The notes below the pieces were generated by a model that made no database searches, was not told where the DNA came from, and worked only from the letters and a program-made list of their open reading frames with translations. Below, one piece after another: positions 63,727 to 64,000 of a DNA stretch of 64,000 nt; positions within the stretch are counted from its first letter, which is position 1, and every line of letters begins with the position of its first letter. Made by a program: the position numbers and the translations under genes. This DNA comes from Bacteroides rodentium JCM 16496 (lineage in GTDB: Bacteria > Bacteroidota > Bacteroidia > Bacteroidales > Bacteroidaceae), in contig NZ_BAKJ01000003.1 in assembly GCF_000614125.1 (NCBI RefSeq), forward strand, positions 62,001 through 126,000, written 5' to 3'.

Positions 63727-64000
63727 TTATTCCTCCTTATTCATTTTTTTCAATTTGTCCTTGATGCGGCTGAGTTTGGTGGCAACATTTGTCAAGGTCA
63801 GCCCGGTGATTTCGGCAATTTCTTCGTAGCTTTTCTCTTCCAGATAGAGCAGGATGATGGACTTTTCCAATTGTCCCAGCCGGTTTATCATCCGGTAGAG
63901 TTGCCGTAGCATGGCTTGTGTCTCGTCGGTTTCTTCAGTCCGGTCGGCCTCTTGGGTGAGGGTGACGATTTCGGGGATGTTTTTTTCTTTGCGGATAAAG
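63727..64000 (-). CDS. ECF-type sigma-70 factor, C-terminal part
   Basis: The visible 90 residues are the end of an ECF sigma factor; the start lies beyond the right edge. The region-4 helix-turn-helix is clear: LGQLEKSIILLYLEEKSYEE, then IAEITGLTLTNVATKLSRIK. The preceding IRKEKNIPEIV fits the linker after region 2. It would bind -35 elements of a small regulon. The downstream gene encodes a membrane protein that may hold it inactive. Confidence 0.9.
   Translation of the reverse strand, partial: FIRKEKNIPEIVTLTQEADRTEETDETQAMLRQLYRMINRLGQLEKSIILLYLEEKSYEEIAEITGLTLTNVATKLSRIKDKLKKMNKEE

Overview
The window comes from a gut-type Bacteroides (Bacteroidota, Bacteroidales). Evidence: a SusC/SusD pair, promoters of the Bacteroides TAnnTTTG type, a Na+-type methylmalonyl-CoA decarboxylase operon for propionate formation, a Bacteroides inositol-lipid cluster, S46 dipeptidyl peptidases, a GldE homologue and an anaerobic sulfatase maturase. 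The species cannot be fixed from sequence reading alone. About 50 protein genes were found. There are no rRNA or tRNA genes, CRISPR arrays or intact insertion sequences.

Layout. 0-6.5 kb: end of pepT, gcvT, a degenerate M48 peptidase, rpmE2, a secreted endonuclease/exonuclease/phosphatase, a nested repeat element and class II fructose-bisphosphate aldolase. 6.7-10 kb: a SusA-like GH13 amylase and a TPR protein. 10.2-14.8 kb: mce-mmdA-mmdD-mmdC-mmdB. 15-19.5 kb: a TolC-type protein behind a near-perfect sigma-54 promoter, then an NtrC-type regulator and its kinase. 19.7-23.3 kb: aspartate 4-decarboxylase and an AspT-type exchanger, a second decarboxylation-driven energy module. 23.5-31.3 kb: a DUF5686 outer-membrane protein, the five-gene inositol-lipid cluster and an iron alcohol dehydrogenase. 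31.4-37.2 kb: RNase G, a 30-residue COX24-type protein, HU, mutY, ssb, gldE and a phosphopantetheinyl transferase. 37.2-39.4 kb: tryptophanase and a stranded cobalamin riboswitch. 39.4-43.3 kb: a PhoR/PhoB-like system and a transglutaminase-like protein. 43.4-49.5 kb: an isolated SusCD pair with repeats at its edges. 49.5-54.2 kb: a DUF3805-like protein, an ABC-F ATPase, a PHP phosphatase and two thioredoxins. 54.4-60.3 kb: tandem DPP11-like and DPP7-like peptidases and the sulfatase maturase. 60.4-64 kb: a lipoprotein, PlsC, a metallophosphoesterase and a sigma factor with its membrane partner.

Two window-wide patterns matter. First, fourteen genes are broken by single missing bases, nearly always in short G, C, A or T runs; restoring one base (two in aspT) gives a full-length family member each time. 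This looks like uncorrected indel error rather than gene decay, so these genes are annotated as whole. Second, three intergenic regions carry arrays of about four units with an exact 22-bp period. Each unit contains a short palindrome, but the palindrome sequence differs completely from array to array (21417-21504, 39141-39228, 56553-56613; a weaker fourth at 14961-15048). This shared architecture with locus-specific sequence is the best candidate here for something undescribed.
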